Shown piece by piece: positions 22,640-35,501 of a stretch of 64,000 nt of DNA. The stretch is from assembly GCF_027943255.1 (NCBI RefSeq), contig NC_072892.1, positions 162,628,792 to 162,692,791 on the forward strand, read 5' to 3'. A program made the translations under genes and the position numbers. The notes beneath the pieces were generated by a model. The model was not told the origin of the DNA, ran no database searches, and was given only the letters and a program-made list of their open reading frames with translations. Position 1 is the stretch's first letter; every line of letters starts with the position of its first letter. Source of the stretch: Anastrepha obliqua. Lineage: Eukaryota; Arthropoda; Insecta; Diptera; Tephritidae.

Positions 22640-23293
22640 TTATGTGAACACCCTATTACAGTACAATAATTTCGTGCGGTTGGCAACGCTAACGGGTATG
22701 TTGATGGAAAAAATGAAGTGTGTTACGATCAGCAGGTGAAGCAAAAAATTTTAGTGATTAAAAAATTGTTCAATAATAAATTGGAGGAGAAACTTATATT
22801 ACTTAATAAATTATAAACAGCAGCTGCAGAGCAAAAGAGCAGACACGCACAGAAATACACATCAAAGAAGCAGGAAGTAGATTTCAAGGCAAAGGTGTTG
22901 TGTCAAGTGGTTGACGGCACCCCTCGGTTTGTGATAAGATTTATGCATGATTGCTAAACGCCTGAAAATTTCCTAAACTTGTAAAATAACAACGGATATT
23001 TTCCAACTTCCTTTAACGTTTTAACTGAAAGCCGTTTAGCAAGAGACTAACTTAAAACATCACAGAGGATAGAAGGCAAATATAAAAATTAAGTAAAAAT
23101 GTAAGCAGACGGTGGCGCTCTACATGCGTACGTGGAGCGCATGGTTGTAAAGTAAGACAACAAAAAATTCAGCATTAAATTTGTAACCGACCTTCAAACG
23201 ACTGTGAATCCATTTCTAGTCCTATTATTGAAAACAAACTCAACGAAATAGAGTACCCTGCGCCTTTTAGTGAATGCCCAGGAGTACTGCCCA
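22640..23293 (+). promoter_or_regulatory. 5' flank and probable 5' UTR of Lkb1
   Basis: There is no gene between the mariner and the Lkb1 start codon. An in-frame stop (TAG, 23249-23251) precedes the first in-frame ATG at 23294. No TATA box is obvious. The transcription start cannot be placed from sequence alone. Confidence 0.4.
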
Positions 23294-26200
23294 ATGACCG
23301 TGTCTTGTACACTTGCAATGGAAATACAAGCCAAACAACAATCCACAACTGATTGTAGCATTATCAATAATAACAACAACGAGAAAAATAAATTAGAGCA
23401 GTCCCTAGCGGCAGCAACCACCCACTCAGTGACTGTCAATACCCATAATACCGTATTAATGCCACCGTTAGGCACTAAGCCGTTGGCCAACAACCAAGAA
23501 CTTCAACCTATTAACGACGCTAATAAAATAAAAATGAATGCGGAGACTAATGATGGCGAAGTGTCAGTTTTACTGGCTAATAAGAACTTCCATTATGACG
23601 TCGTCTCCAATGCGGAAGAGCAGCCGACATACGACATTGACGATGGCGGTGGTGCCCAATTTGTTGGTGGTGGCGGCGGCGAAGCTAAGCAACTATTAAG
23701 TGACCAACCACAACCACAGGTTACATGGCTAGATAGTGAACAAATTGATGCGCTCGACTTGACCACATTGGACATTGGCAATATGTTCTTCAATCGAGTG
23801 GATAGTGCGGAGATAATCTATCAAAAGAAAAAGAAAGAAATTAAAATGGTGGGAAAATATGTGATGGGTGATATACTGGGCGAAGGCTCCTATGGCAAAG
23901 TCAAAGAGGTGCTAGATTCTGAAAATCTGTGCCGACGTGCAGTGAAAATCTTAACGAAGCGAAAACTGAGACGCATTCCTAATGGGGAACAAAATGTGCA
24001 GCGTGAAATCCTATTGCTGCGAAATCTACAGCACAAAAATGTGGTAGCGCTTTTAGATGTTTTGTGCAATGAGGAAAAACAAAAGATGTACATGATCATG
24101 GAATATTGCGTGGGCGGATTGCAGGTATGGAGATAAGAGTGGGACACCATTGGGACTATTACCATGACTCGAATTCTAATTTCAATTTTTTTTTACAATT
24201 TTGTCATTTTCCAGGAACTAGTTGATAGTGCACCGGAAAAGAAACTACCGCTCTTTCAGGCACATCGCTACTTTTGCCAGTTAATCAGTGGTCTGGAGTA
24301 TCTACATGGTTGTCGTATCATACATAAAGATATAAAACCCGGAAATTTACTCCTCTCGCTTGAGCAAATATTAAAAATTTCCGACTTTGGCGTGGCGGAA
24401 CAGTTGGATTTATTTGCGGAAGACGACACATGCACCACCGGCCAGGGATCACCTGCATTTCAGCCGCCTGAAATAGCCAATGGACATGAGTCATTCTCCG
24501 GCACCAAGGTAGACATTTGGAGCTGTGGCGTAACGCTGTGAGTACATGTAAAATACGATTACCAGTGATCGAAGTTATCATTTAAACATTTCTTCATTTA
24601 ATTTCGCTTAGCTATAACATATGCACAGGTCAATATCCATTCGAAGGTGATAACATTTATAGGCTATTTGAAAATATTGGGCGCGGACAATGGGAAGCGC
24701 CAGATTGGTTATACAAAGTAGATGTGCAATTAGCTGGACTCATAGTGGGTATGCTCCAAGCTGATCCAGCCAAACGATACTCTATACAACAAATACGCTG
24801 TGATCCGTGAGTTGATGGACTTGCTCTGCCTTATATTTATTTATTATATAGATTTATTTCTACCCAAACAGTTGGTTCATATCGGCACCAGAGGAGAAGG
24901 GGCCACCAATACCCATTCCGCCACTGAAGCATGATGTTTATCGCCGCTCCACGGTACTGCCTTATTTAGATGCTTACCACTACGAAACTGAACGTGATTT
25001 AGAAGAGGTCTACTTTACCGAACACGATCTGAATCGTGAGTACGCGCTATACTTATACATATACTTAGTCTTGCCATAAATGCGATGCCAAATTCGCAGA
25101 AAAAATTCCGTTATTTCTATACTTTATCCTTCCGTTATTTGCCACTTTATACTCAGTTGCATGGCAAATTTCGCTTGCTAAAAATGGAGTGGGGAGCTAA
25201 GGAAAATCGCATTGCAGTGATTGCATTTCAGAAGTGTGGTAAAAGTGCAAGTGAAATTTACGAATTGCTGAAAAAACTTAATATTTCGAAAATGTTTGTT
25301 TACCGCACGATCAATCGTGTTTCCTAAACGACGGAAGTGACAGACAGAGAAAGAAGCCGTGCGAGAAAGAATTCGCAGTAATCCCCTTAGAGAGAAGACG
25401 AATTAGAAATGATCTCCACATGAAAAGCTTCCGTCGCTCAACTGGCGTCAACGGCCATGAAAATACTCTTCACAAATGAGAAAATTGGCTTTGTTGAAGA
25501 AGTTTTTAATAAGCAAAACGACAAAATCTATGCTAAAACTTCTAAAGACTCAAAAAATGTTGTTCCAAGTGCTTATCGTGACCACCATCCACCCTCTTTA
25601 ATGGTTTGGTGGCGTTTGTGAAGGCGTTACATCTCTTCATTTCTACGAAAAAGGGGTTAAGACAGGAGAAAAAAGTGTACCAGGAGGATTCCTTAGAAGG
25701 CGTAATGAAGCAGTTGGGCAGCACTCTTTTCAATGAAGAGCGTTGGATCTTTCAGCAAGATTCTGCTCCAGCCCATAAGGCAAAAACCACCCAGCAGTGG
25801 CTAAAAAAAAATATTTCTGGGTTCATAGCCGCAGAAGATGGGCCGTCTGGAAGTTCAGATCTAAGTCCATGGAACTACATTTTGTGGCCAGAATTGGAGA
25901 ACAAGTCCTTCGCATGCCGGACATATGTTTAGTATGTCGGAGTCGATTCTGGATAGGTAGGAGTTTAACCTGCTACAGTATCCAGAACGTAATTGTGCCA
26001 AATTACGCGGGACTCTCGTGGGAAGTTGGACCTCTTCGTCTGCAATGGGTGGTGGTTGGACTCCGATGACGGCATTCAGGCGTCGGGAGCTTAAGAATAT
26101 GATAAGATCCTCCCGATTAATGTCGTTAATTGTCTGTCTGTACACTGTCCGAGCCAGTAATTGTCGGTCTGTTTTGTCCTGGATCTCGTCCGCGTAATTA

Positions 26201-27173
26201 AGGAGGTGCCTGCTGGCATGCCTGGGAGGTTGCTCAGGTCTGCATGGGTGAGATCTGCGTTAACCCCCTATCAGTTTATTATGCTCCTTCGCAGGGAGCA
26301 TATGGGCCTCGTCTTGTAGATGGTGTATTAGGGACATCAGTAGACATCCTGCCGCAGTCCTTATGGCAGTGTTTTGGCAGGTCTGTAGCTTCGTCCACTG
26401 CGAATCACTGGTTTGAGGCGACCAGACAAGCGCAGCAATATTTAGAACCGGCCGGCTTACAGCCTTAAATGTCGATAGCAAATTTCTTTGTCTTTGCCCC
26501 AAGTGCTTCCGGCAAGCGAGGACCTTATTGCGATTCTGGGCTTTGGTGACAATAACGGTTGTATGCACTGAGAAAGAGAGCAAACTGTCGGAGGTAACTC
26601 CCAAGATTCTGGGGTTGTTAACAGTCGGAATTGGTGTGTCATCGACTTTTACCTTAAGTAGCAAATTTTGGTTCGAGCAGCGACGTCAATAGCAATGGAA
26701 ACCGTGCCTGCTGCAATAGGTGAGCGGCCTAATCGTTTGAAGGCTTGTGTAAAAGCAAATTGTGACCATTTCGAATGAAAACTTAATTTTTTTTTAATAT
26801 TCGCATGATTAAATAAAACTAACTGCATTCAAAAAAGTATAATAATTTCATATCTATAACGGACTTAACTTGCAACAGAACTTATGGCAGTATTAAGTAC
26901 ATACACATGTAATATAAATCACTAACAAATCAACTCCTTTACTTGCCAGGTGAACTTGCTCGTCAAGCAGCCGCCGCAGCCGCTGAAATCAAAGCACAAC
27001 AGCAGCAAAAACAATTGGCGGCTGCAAATTCATCGGGTCCTTCGACAAGCACCCACGCCTCAACATCTAACAGCATTAATAAGGAGAAGAAATCTTCGTC
27101 ACTAAAGAGGCGCGCCAAAAAGCTAACATCTTGTATATCTGTAAAGAAGCTATCAAATTGTCGACCCTCGTAA
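23294..27173 (+). CDS. Lkb1: Serine/threonine kinase LKB1 (STK11)
   Basis: Five coding exons join in frame: 23294-24124, 24215-24537, 24612-24806, 24872-25035, 26950-27173; 578 residues. All introns are GT-AG with consistent phases. The N-terminal 184 residues are low complexity. The kinase domain begins at MVGKYVMG (185): P-loop GEGSYGKV (196-203), catalytic AVK lysine 218, HKDIKPGN with Asp316, DFG at 334-336, and T-loop [12 protein letters not shown]. The GSPAFQPPE sequence and the HKD in place of HRD are LKB1 hallmarks. The C-terminus KKLSNCRPS keeps a PKA/RSK-type site (Ser573) and a CAAX-like CRPS. LKB1 with STRAD and MO25 activates AMPK and related kinases and controls cell polarity. 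Start chosen: first ATG after the in-frame stop. The last intron (25036-26949) is transposon-filled. Confidence 0.95.
25064..26897 (+). mobile_element. maT-like mariner in Lkb1 intron 4
   Basis: Ends CTTAGTCTTGCCATAA and inverted CTTAATACTGCCATAAG, flanked by TA (25062-25063 and 26898-26899). The frame begins [18 protein letters not shown] at 25183, then RTINRVS, a gap, [39 protein letters not shown] and, after an interruption by a jockey element, [18 protein letters not shown] before the stop near 26775. The transposase is dead through stops and internal loss. A relative lies at 41205-41865. Confidence 0.85.
25914..26692 (-). mobile_element. Jockey-like LINE fragment nested in the mariner
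   Basis: The minus strand encodes [60 protein letters not shown] and [19 protein letters not shown], broken by a few shifts. This is the C-terminal part of a jockey-clade reverse transcriptase. It splits the mariner frame near codons for LENKSFACR and restarts at [17 protein letters not shown], showing insertion into the mariner. Related 3' fragments are at 54126-54705 and 62680-63416. Confidence 0.85.
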
Positions 27174-28375
27174 TAATGACGTTGATGTTGTCACAAGCAA
27201 AGGCGCCCATGCGCAGTACACGTAGTCATTGGAAAAGCGTAGTTTAATTATTACATATATGTATATACAAATTAAGAAGTTTCAACTCTAAACATTTCAT
27301 TAGCAGTTGAGTGTCAAGTCAGTTAGCCTTACAAGTGCAGCTTGCAGTGCTGCAGAGAATAGCAGAGTATAGCAGCAGCTAATTCTCTCGCTGCCAAATG
27401 CAAGTGCCACTCCAACACAATTTATAGAATCCGTTTCTTAAATGGAGTACTTCTTTATTACATAATTTGTTTCCTTTGTGTTGTTTTGATGATAGTATTT
27501 ATTGAAGAAAATTTAGTTTCGGATTAACTGTATTATTCGCGTTTGATCTTTTTGTTGCGTAATTTTTAGTTAGTCTATACTATTATTATTTTATTTAATA
27601 TCTTATATGAAATTTATACCCGAGCCTTTGTTATTCGCTTCCCACGCGGCGTTCACATGCAAAACAGGGGAAGTCAGATGTACAAAATTTATGAATTAAT
27701 CAAAAATTTAATATTTATCACACACAAAAATACACAAGTATAACAAATGCGAGTAATATTTGGTTATTTTAGTACGCCTGTAGATATATACGACTTGTCG
27801 CAATTAAAGTGGCGACAAAATGAATTAAAAAACAATACGAACTTCTTATCATTGTGATCCAAGTCGATTTTTTCCTTTATTCAAATATATTATTATTTTT
27901 TTTTTGTACGCCAATAACTTGTGCAATCGCAAACGCAATCACATACAAACATACTTTGTAAAATAGAATATTTTGAACACTTAAAAGTTATACAAGCCAA
28001 AATCCATTTTTGAAAACACATACAAATATAATACAATATAAATATACATACATACATACCTAATTAGAATGCATGTAAACAAGTGAAAAATGCATACATT
28101 TCCTACCGACAATACAAAAATTAAATACACAAATTGTGTTTTCCTTTTTTAACTGGAAAGTAAAAATCTTATTTGTTATTGATTATGTGGTTGGTATCAA
28201 CCAAATGCCTATACAGAAGAAAACAAAAACAATTTTTCCATATTTTTAAAACTTGAAAAAATATAAATAGTTTGTTGTAAATGAAAAGTGCCGTTTATTA
28301 TTTAATTGGGGGTGGTTGAGTGTGACAAATGTACGACGATGAATGCGAAGATATTGGGTCGGTACATGTAAAAAT
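27174..28375 (+). other. Lkb1 3' flank, AT-rich
   Basis: Probably 3' UTR for an unknown distance, then intergenic. Nothing coding is recognised. Confidence 0.4.
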
Positions 28376-28660
28376 TCTCCAGTAACTTAATTTCCGAAAA
28401 TTTCCTCTCGAAGAGAAAAATATCAGAGGAAGTAGGTCCGTTCATGTAAAAATTTGCCAGTAACTTAAAATTCGCTCTCAAAGAGAAAAGTATTAAAGAA
28501 AGCAGGTCTATTCATGCAAAAATTATCCAGTAACTTAATTTCCGAAAATTCGCTCTCAAAGAGAAAAGTATTAAAGAAAGCAGGTCTATTCATGCAAAAA
28601 TTATCCAGTAACTTAATTTCCGAGAATTTGCTCTCAAAGAGAAAAATATCAAAAAAAGCC
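28376..28660. repeat. Tandem repeat, about 84-bp unit, 3-4 copies
   Basis: Units share TCCAGTAACTTAATTTCCGA, TCTCAAAGAGAAAAGTATTA and AAGAAAGCAGGTCTATTCAT. The third and fourth units (about 28465-28548 and 28549-28632) are nearly identical; the first two are more diverged. A lone related word, CATGTAAAAATTTATCCAGT, recurs near 30838. The repetitive peptides it can encode are not evidence of a gene. Confidence 0.8.
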
Positions 28661-29039
28661 CATAAACGCGAGACCAGTAACAATTTGCAAGTTTTACGAA
28701 CAGCTGATTTAATTGTTGGGGAAAAATCACAAAAATTAAAATTTTTTCCAGTTGAGCTACTTCGTATTATATTAAAAAAAAATAAATAAATACATACAGA
28801 AATAAAACAAAAAAAATGCAAAACAAACGATCTTCGGCATGACATGATTTTATTTTCTCCACAATAATTTATTCCATTTCATCATCGCTGTCAGACGAAA
28901 AACATTCCATTTGCAATTGTATTCTTGTGGCAATCACAGCTTTATTCATATTTTCCTTGCTTTCTATTGCCAAATTAGTTAATGGCCAAAAGAAGTACAA
29001 GAATAAGACACAAAAACACGATGACTGGAGGCTGTGGTT

Positions 29040-29438
29040 CAGAGGCACATACAGTGTGTCAAGAATGAGAATAAACGAAATTTAAAATTTAACCAAGATA
29101 CCAATCTAAAGCATAAGGAGCATAATGTGCAGAGATGGCAGCATAAACATTCCCCATACATGGACGGGGAATGCTGCTGGAGTGACAGTCCTTGGCCGGT
29201 TATAAATCCGAGTCGTTCCGGTAACGTAGAACTAGCTGCCATGGGAATGCTTCTCTACAATTGCGGTAAAGCTATAAGCACACCAGCTCAGAGTCCCAAC
29301 GTAAATGGGATTGAAAATTTGTGGGCATTTTTGCAGAAAAGAGTCGCTAAAAGACATCCAAAGAATGCAGCAGCATTAAAAACTGCAATAATGGAGGAAT
29401 GGCTGAATATATCGAACGTATATAACATAAAGGGTTAG
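29040..29438 (+). mobile_element. Tc1-like transposase C-terminus
   Basis: It encodes FNQDTNLKHKEHNVQRW, is then interrupted by a hairpin retroposon (29138-29249), and resumes as LLYNCGKAISTPAQSPNVNG then IENLWAFLQKRVAKRHPKN and a C-terminus ending EEWLNIS. The DxxPKH...QSPDLNPIENLW signature is that of Tc1 DDE transposases. Changes (DTNLKH, SPNVNG) and the insertion make it inactive. Confidence 0.8.
29138..29249 (-). repeat. Hairpin retroposon inside the Tc1 remnant
   Basis: In inverted orientation it contains the head CTACGTTACCGGAACGACTC, CGGCCAAGGACTGTCACTCC and the hairpin arms CATTCCCC/GGGGAATG. The CAA tail is lost. It separates VQRW from LLYN in the transposase frame. Confidence 0.75.
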
Positions 29439-29439
29439 G

Positions 29440-31059
29440 GGTATTCAGAATTTTCAAGAAATTCAAAGAAATTTTTTTTTACATTTTCTTAAAGTATAAT
29501 ATCTTAAGCTGATGGCCTAGTCGCTAATGCTTTTTAATTCATTGTGATTGTAGTTCATTACTTTTCCAATTTTCAAATAAAAAAAAAAAAAAATATCTTA
29601 AAAATATTGTGTGAAAATTTGAAGTGAATCCGACAAATACTTTTCGAGTTATTCAATAATTAACAAATGGCGCTCCGGAGCGTTCGAGAGCAAGTAGGAA
29701 AACTTTAAATGCGTTTTTCTAAAAACTAAGTTTTTTGAACTGGTGATCACTGTAACTTAAAAACCGTTTGGTAGATTTCAATAAAATGTATACTGCTTTT
29801 GAAAAACATAAAAAACTCGTGCCTGATCGAAGAATTTTTCTTTTTTTTTTTAATTTCAATTTTTTTTTAAACAATTAATTGTCGGTTTTTTTCTCGAAAA
29901 TCTGAAAAATATTTCCTGAGGCCGACATTTTGTTAATTTAAAAAAAAAAAAGTTTCAATCAGGCTCCCGATTATCTATTAATAAAACTAATTTATCTTGT
30001 CCGATTGATTTTAGATGAATCTCCAAGGACATGTGATGATCACCGCAAGGGACTTCTGGAGAAACGGGCTCCATACAAACAGCGATAACTTTTACAATTA
30101 TTAGTTTTTTTTTTAATTTTGCTAAAGTTAAGTCGATGTATTTATGCTGTTTTTATTTATGTAAAACAAAGCAATTGACTAGCAAAAAAATTTATTGAAA
30201 ATCATCATTTTTTCGGGCCGCTGACTGTCCTTAACCCCTTAAGCAAATGGGTCCATCCGATGAAAAAGTGCCCGCAAAATGTTATTGAAGCTAACGGTTC
30301 TCAAACCAAATATTAAGTTAATCAAAAAATTACGTATTCATTTTATGTATTTAATAAAAAATAATAAAAAAAGCCGGTATTAAAATTTGTTAAAACAGTT
30401 TATTGACAGTGTCGAAATAGTGTTGTTTTTGTTGCTTTAAGGAATTTCCAGTTTTTGTTATTAATTCCCTTTAAATACTGTGAAAAAATATGAATCAATA
30501 CAAAAACGAAGTTAAAGATAAGTAAAGAGTGCTATTTTTTTCTAATGAAATCGAAAAATTGAATTTATTTTCAATGCCAAAACTCATTCTTAACAAACTG
30601 TGCCTCTTCTATATCATTGGCCGATTCCTATTTAATATATGGCTTCAAATAAACTTTATAAATTTTATCTAAAATATGTTTATTTACATTCTCCATTTGA
30701 ATTATCCTTTTTATTTTAATAAAGAACTTTGGCTCAATACGCAAATTTTAATTCGTGCTTATATTTACTTTGCGATCAGCTGTTTTTCTCACTTGCAAAT
30801 TCAACCTGTAATAAATTCGCCTTGTGCAAATTCTTACATGTAAAAATTTATCCAGTAAAAACTTGTCACTTCCCCTCAAAATGAAATTTCATCTTGCTCT
30901 CACACTTTCCCCTACTTGGCAAGCTTTTTTGGTTACATGAACACCAGAACTTAATAACTTGTAAAAATTGTATTTGCTTCAAGAACAGATCTATTCTTTA
31001 TCGAATTAATTAACAGTGCAGCAAACTTTCTGCATTGGCACTAATTAATAATCAATTCA
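29440..31059. other. AT-rich intergenic DNA
   Basis: Homopolymer-rich sequence with no recognisable gene. The distal part (near 30800-31059) borders the IntS5 3' end and should contain its polyadenylation region (minus strand). Confidence 0.35.
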
Positions 31060-34000
31060 CTACTTAACAAGCTCCAACTCTCCCTTATTTGCTGTGGATT
31101 CGGCTAAGCCCACTTGAGCAGCGTTCGCGTCATTCAACTCGGGCATAATAAACATCTGGTAATAATGCTGGCCTAATTTTGTCAGTTTCTTCTGCATTAA
31201 ATTACGCAATGTGTCCACGTATTGGGGTGGAATTTTCGACAAGTGCGGATTGCGCCAATGCAACTCGTTGTTGTCGACATGAAATAGCGCCGGTGATGGC
31301 ACGTGATCCTTAAGGTAATTCCATATACACTCCTTCAGCAACAAAGCAATCTGCGTAGGCGGGAGGGAATTACAAAAAATGCAACTCAAATATATATATA
31401 AGCATTTCAAGTGTTTGCTTACCTCTGGTGGCTCAAAGTGTTTAATGATTACATGCAGATTAGAAAGCGGCGGCGGCAGCAACTGTCCCATTGCCAACAA
31501 TTGCAACAGCTTCTGGGTGCAACGCATTAGCTCATCGGCAGGATCGAAAGGTTGAAATTTATTTACTTTAAAAGCCAAAATATGCAAAAGAACTCATTTA
31601 GCAGCAAATAATAGGAAGCCATTTGAAGTTGTTACCATTCTTGGCGCGCCATTGATGCAGGCAAGTGGCACACATCGCACGCAAAAGCACCGATGAGAAG
31701 CATAGAGCCGGCCGATGCGCCGCTATGAAGCCCAGCAGCGCCCAGAGCACAGGTGATGTGCTAAAGGCACGTCGTATCATTAAGTCACGCTCCATCGTCA
31801 CTTTGGTGAACTCTTCATCCGGAAATGGCAGCCCATTGTACATGACATCGGTGGAAACCATTTCAACGAGCAACAGCGAAATCATTGAATAGCCTTCAAC
31901 GGAATTTTGTTTCTCCGCCACGGTGCAACAAGCATCGAGCGCCTTGAGTAGCAGCGTTTGTGTTTCAGCCGGACAACCAGTTTGTTCCTTTGCGGTGACA
32001 TCAGGTCGCAAACCGCGCCCAATTACACCGGCATGCAGTACAGTACGATTGGCATTTGGACCTAAACTGTGGCGCTGATTTTGCAGCAAAACCATTTCGT
32101 GCTCGGGTATTTCGAGTTGATTCACTTCGGGCTCTTCAAATTGACCGAATAGGTAGCCATAATAGAAGAGTGCACCCTCTACCAGCTCTCGTATGCAAGC
32201 GCTGCGCGCAGCCTTACGCGCAGAGCACTGGCGGGCGAGCAGCAAGTAAGCGCGATTTACAGCTGCCGAACGGCTTACTGCGCCTTTAAAGAGTACGTGG
32301 AGAAAAAATAAGTTATTCATAATGAATTTTTAATTGAAATCAGGTTGCTTACTTTTCTCAGTTAGCGCTAAGAAGAAATATTTTACGCTTAATACTGATA
32401 GTTTTAACACCTGCAAAAGAAAAAAATAAAAAAAAACATACACTGAGAATAATTTAAATCATGCGCACCTCTGTTGTGCGCATAACGGTGCCTTTTAAGC
32501 CAGCTTCTATTGTATTGAGTAAATCGATGATGGTATGCGCTAAGATGCGTCGGTTTGCATCTTTTTCTTCGTCTTCACTGTCATCCGAGTCGAAAAGTGG
32601 TACGCCTATTATGATTTTTGTATCATCCTCAGCACTTTCCACATCCATTGCTTCCGTTTCTAAATCCATTGCACCGACTTTTACCTTTTTTCTTTCTCTA
32701 CTCAGCTCGTTGTTGCTGTTATTTTGTGCCTCCGCACGTTTTGCCACACCAGCTGCTTCTGTTAATTTATTCATACGCAGAATCACTTTGGTCACTGTAA
32801 CTTCAAGTATTTGTAAAATTTTTGGTAGACAATCGTTGAGCACATTGGGCAATAAGCTTTGCTTCATATATTGGAAGGAGTTCTTTTTTTGCATTCTGAA
32901 AAATACGAGATGCTTTTTGTATTTAATTTGAACCTTGTAAGATGAACAACAACAACAACAACTACACACTTAGTTAGCATATTGAGGTTTTTAAAGGTGT
33001 TTAGCGCCTCCGATTGATCGTCATTTACCAGCCGTGTGTGCTTGAATTGTTCCTGCAGCAAAACCTCTTCCAGCACCATTTGTAAGCCCGGCTTAATGCA
33101 TGGAAATTCGACTACACCACTTTGTCCACCAATTATACGGATGACCGCACCTAAACCATTGGGATTGGCCACATACGATTTACGCAGCAGCTCTGATATT
33201 GTCTGATAATAAATGTGCGAATGTTGTGTGGCTGCAAGCATAAAACCCAATAAATTAATGAATGTCGTGAAATATTTGCATGATGTGGTTATTACTTACA
33301 AACAATTAACAGCAAACGCACAGCAGTTTGCTGCTGAAAAATGTTAGCGCTTAAACAACTTTTCCAAAGTAAATATTTCGAGTCTTCGGTCGCTAGATCA
33401 TTCATTAGCGGACAAACCGTAGCATTTAACACCACTTGCTCCAAATCCTGCAGCGTATATTCCAGAAAATCTTGGCACCAAGCATATTGCTCGGCCATTT
33501 GCGACACTGCGATAAGCAACTGTGAGCCATTCGACTTCAAACGCAACGCCAAACTGTTGAGCGAAGGTTGCATTTCTGCAAATAATTTGTTACTCATCCA
33601 AAGCGGCGTTTTTTGTATGATAGTAAGGCGTAGATCGTCATTATCTATATTTGGCAAAATTGTGAGCATAAAATAGAAAAACATGTAAACACCAATACGT
33701 ACACATTTCGAGGAAGACAACAACCAAATTCTGCAGCAATGCATCTGCAAAAGTAGCCATCACCAATAAAAATGGTATTATACACGCATCCAAACTTTTT
33801 TTCGGGTTAAACCCATCCTTTAGTAGATCAGTCAAAGCTTGCTTCAGCTCTTGCTCATGTGCAAAGGACAAGTAATCTAGAATGCCCAGCTCAGAGTCAA
33901 AGCGGCAGCGGTAATCTTCAGCAAAACGTTTGAGACTGCATTGCAATATCTGTGAAATAATACTAAGAGGAAAGCAGCCACCAAGGCGCGCTACAACCCA

Positions 34001-34677
34001 GTCAAAGCTCAGCGAATAACGCTGAAAAGCAGCTGAAATGAGAAAATGCACATTACATCCAACTTTTCACAAAATACAAAGATCAAACCTAGCAGAGTCT
34101 CCACACATGTTTCCTTCTCAGCATTGGTAAGTTTGCGAAAACTTAGGCTAATCAATGTAAGTAGCCCGCGCATTGCACCGCAGTTCAGCCAATAATTGCA
34201 GGCCGCTACAATAGACATTTTCCGTTTGGTATACTTGTCCGATAATTTCCCCACCAAGTCGAGACTCCATGACGCAATTACCGGACCCCAAGCCGGTGGA
34301 CCTTTAATAACTAAGTTTTCCAAAGCTTCTTGTACCGCTGACCAACTACTATCCTCTATGACAGTTGGTTGTGTGGGAACATTGTTGCTTGAACTCGGAC
34401 CACCACCACCACCACCACCACCACCTTGTTTCCCCTGTCTCATAGGCAGCCCAGTAGCGTAATCTACATTTGCATTCGCTACGTAATTCTGTACAGCCAC
34501 TTCAGCTACTAATGAAAAGTACTCGAAGATGATTTCGCGCGCAGCCGGTAGATCCTCGAGCAGATGAAAACTGCTGCGTAGCAGTGAACTGTTTGTAAGT
34601 TTCTTGGGGCTGCCACGATGACTTGTTACTGCCTGAACGAACTGCTTTAATTCCACCAGAACATGCTGCTTTAACAT
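31060..34677 (-). CDS. IntS5: Integrator complex subunit 5
   Basis: Nine exons join in frame on the minus strand: 34677-34089, 34032-33703, 33644-33300, 33231-32970, 32895-32469, 32410-32353, 32283-31636, 31565-31423, 31350-31060; 1030 residues, close to human INTS5 (about 1019). Introns are 52-86 bp, GT-AG, with matching phases. Family-specific blocks: GPPAWGPVIASWSLDLVGKL, FDWVVARLGG with PLSIISQILQCSLK, VLHAGVIGRGL, ERDLMIRRAFSTSPVLWALL and PALCFSSVLLRA. Insert-like features are a Gly run in exon 1 and, in exon 5, a basic RERKKVK then acidic DSDDSEDEEKD linker. Integrator is the nuclear complex that cleaves snRNA 3' ends and attenuates Pol II transcription; INTS5 is a helical-repeat structural subunit. 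The ATG at 34677 begins the long conserved frame. Confidence 0.94.
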
Positions 34678-35501
34678 TTTGTTAAATATCTAATTTTTAA
34701 CATCAAGTAAACAAACACGCAGCAAACAGAAATGCATCGAATTGAAGCTGGTATCTGAAATTCTTCTTAATTAATCCAGAAGTGTGCTGCCATATTTTAT
34801 AAATAAAAATGAACACTACTTGTAGCATTCCTGTTTATTCAGAGCAATTTTTTAACAGTACTGTATTATTATAACCGATTTGTTGTTGTGTTTCAAGGTA
34901 TATGTATTAACAAAGTGCATATATAAAAAATATTTACCTTCTTTAATTCACTTTAGTTTTGTAAGCATAAAATAATTTACGAAAACCAAAAAAATGCTTG
35001 TCTAGCGCAATTTTACCTGGGACATTATTAGAAAATTACCATTTAGCTTAGAAAAAAAATATACGCATCTTTCTTTTCTTTCTATTTTAACTGCGAAAGA
35101 AAAATAAAGATAACCAAATGTAAAATTCTCATAGCGCTAGAATCCTCAATAAGTGAAATAAATATTCAACCGCTTGAAAATAATGTCCTTGTAAAAATAA
35201 CTGTTGCTTTTTTCAGCTTCATGAGACCTATTGATATCGATAACTATGGTTTGATAACTGCGATTGAGCAAACATTTCCGCTCAGTAAGATGTGGCAAGT
35301 CATCATGAATAGTTTATCGCCTGAGCCACGCCTCCAAATTTACTCTCAATAAAAAAAGAGGTTGTCTGCAAAGTCGGTTTACTGACGATAGTTTAACGTG
35401 ATAACGTCATAAGAAAATACTGATTGAATGGTTGCATTTTTCAAAAGAAAATTTTAATTTTATTTGTTTGATAGATATTTTGTATGGATATAGAGAATGA
35501 G
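34678..35501. promoter_or_regulatory. IntS5 upstream region
   Basis: Non-coding. It contains a perfect TATCGATA (35235-35242), the DRE/BEAF word common at fly housekeeping promoters, about 560 bp upstream of the IntS5 ATG. A functional link is only a suggestion; no TATA box stands out. Confidence 0.35.

Noticed and set aside
28465..28845. Frames through the 84-bp tandem repeat
   Set aside because: Internal peptide repeats follow the DNA repeat because its period is divisible by three; no domain.
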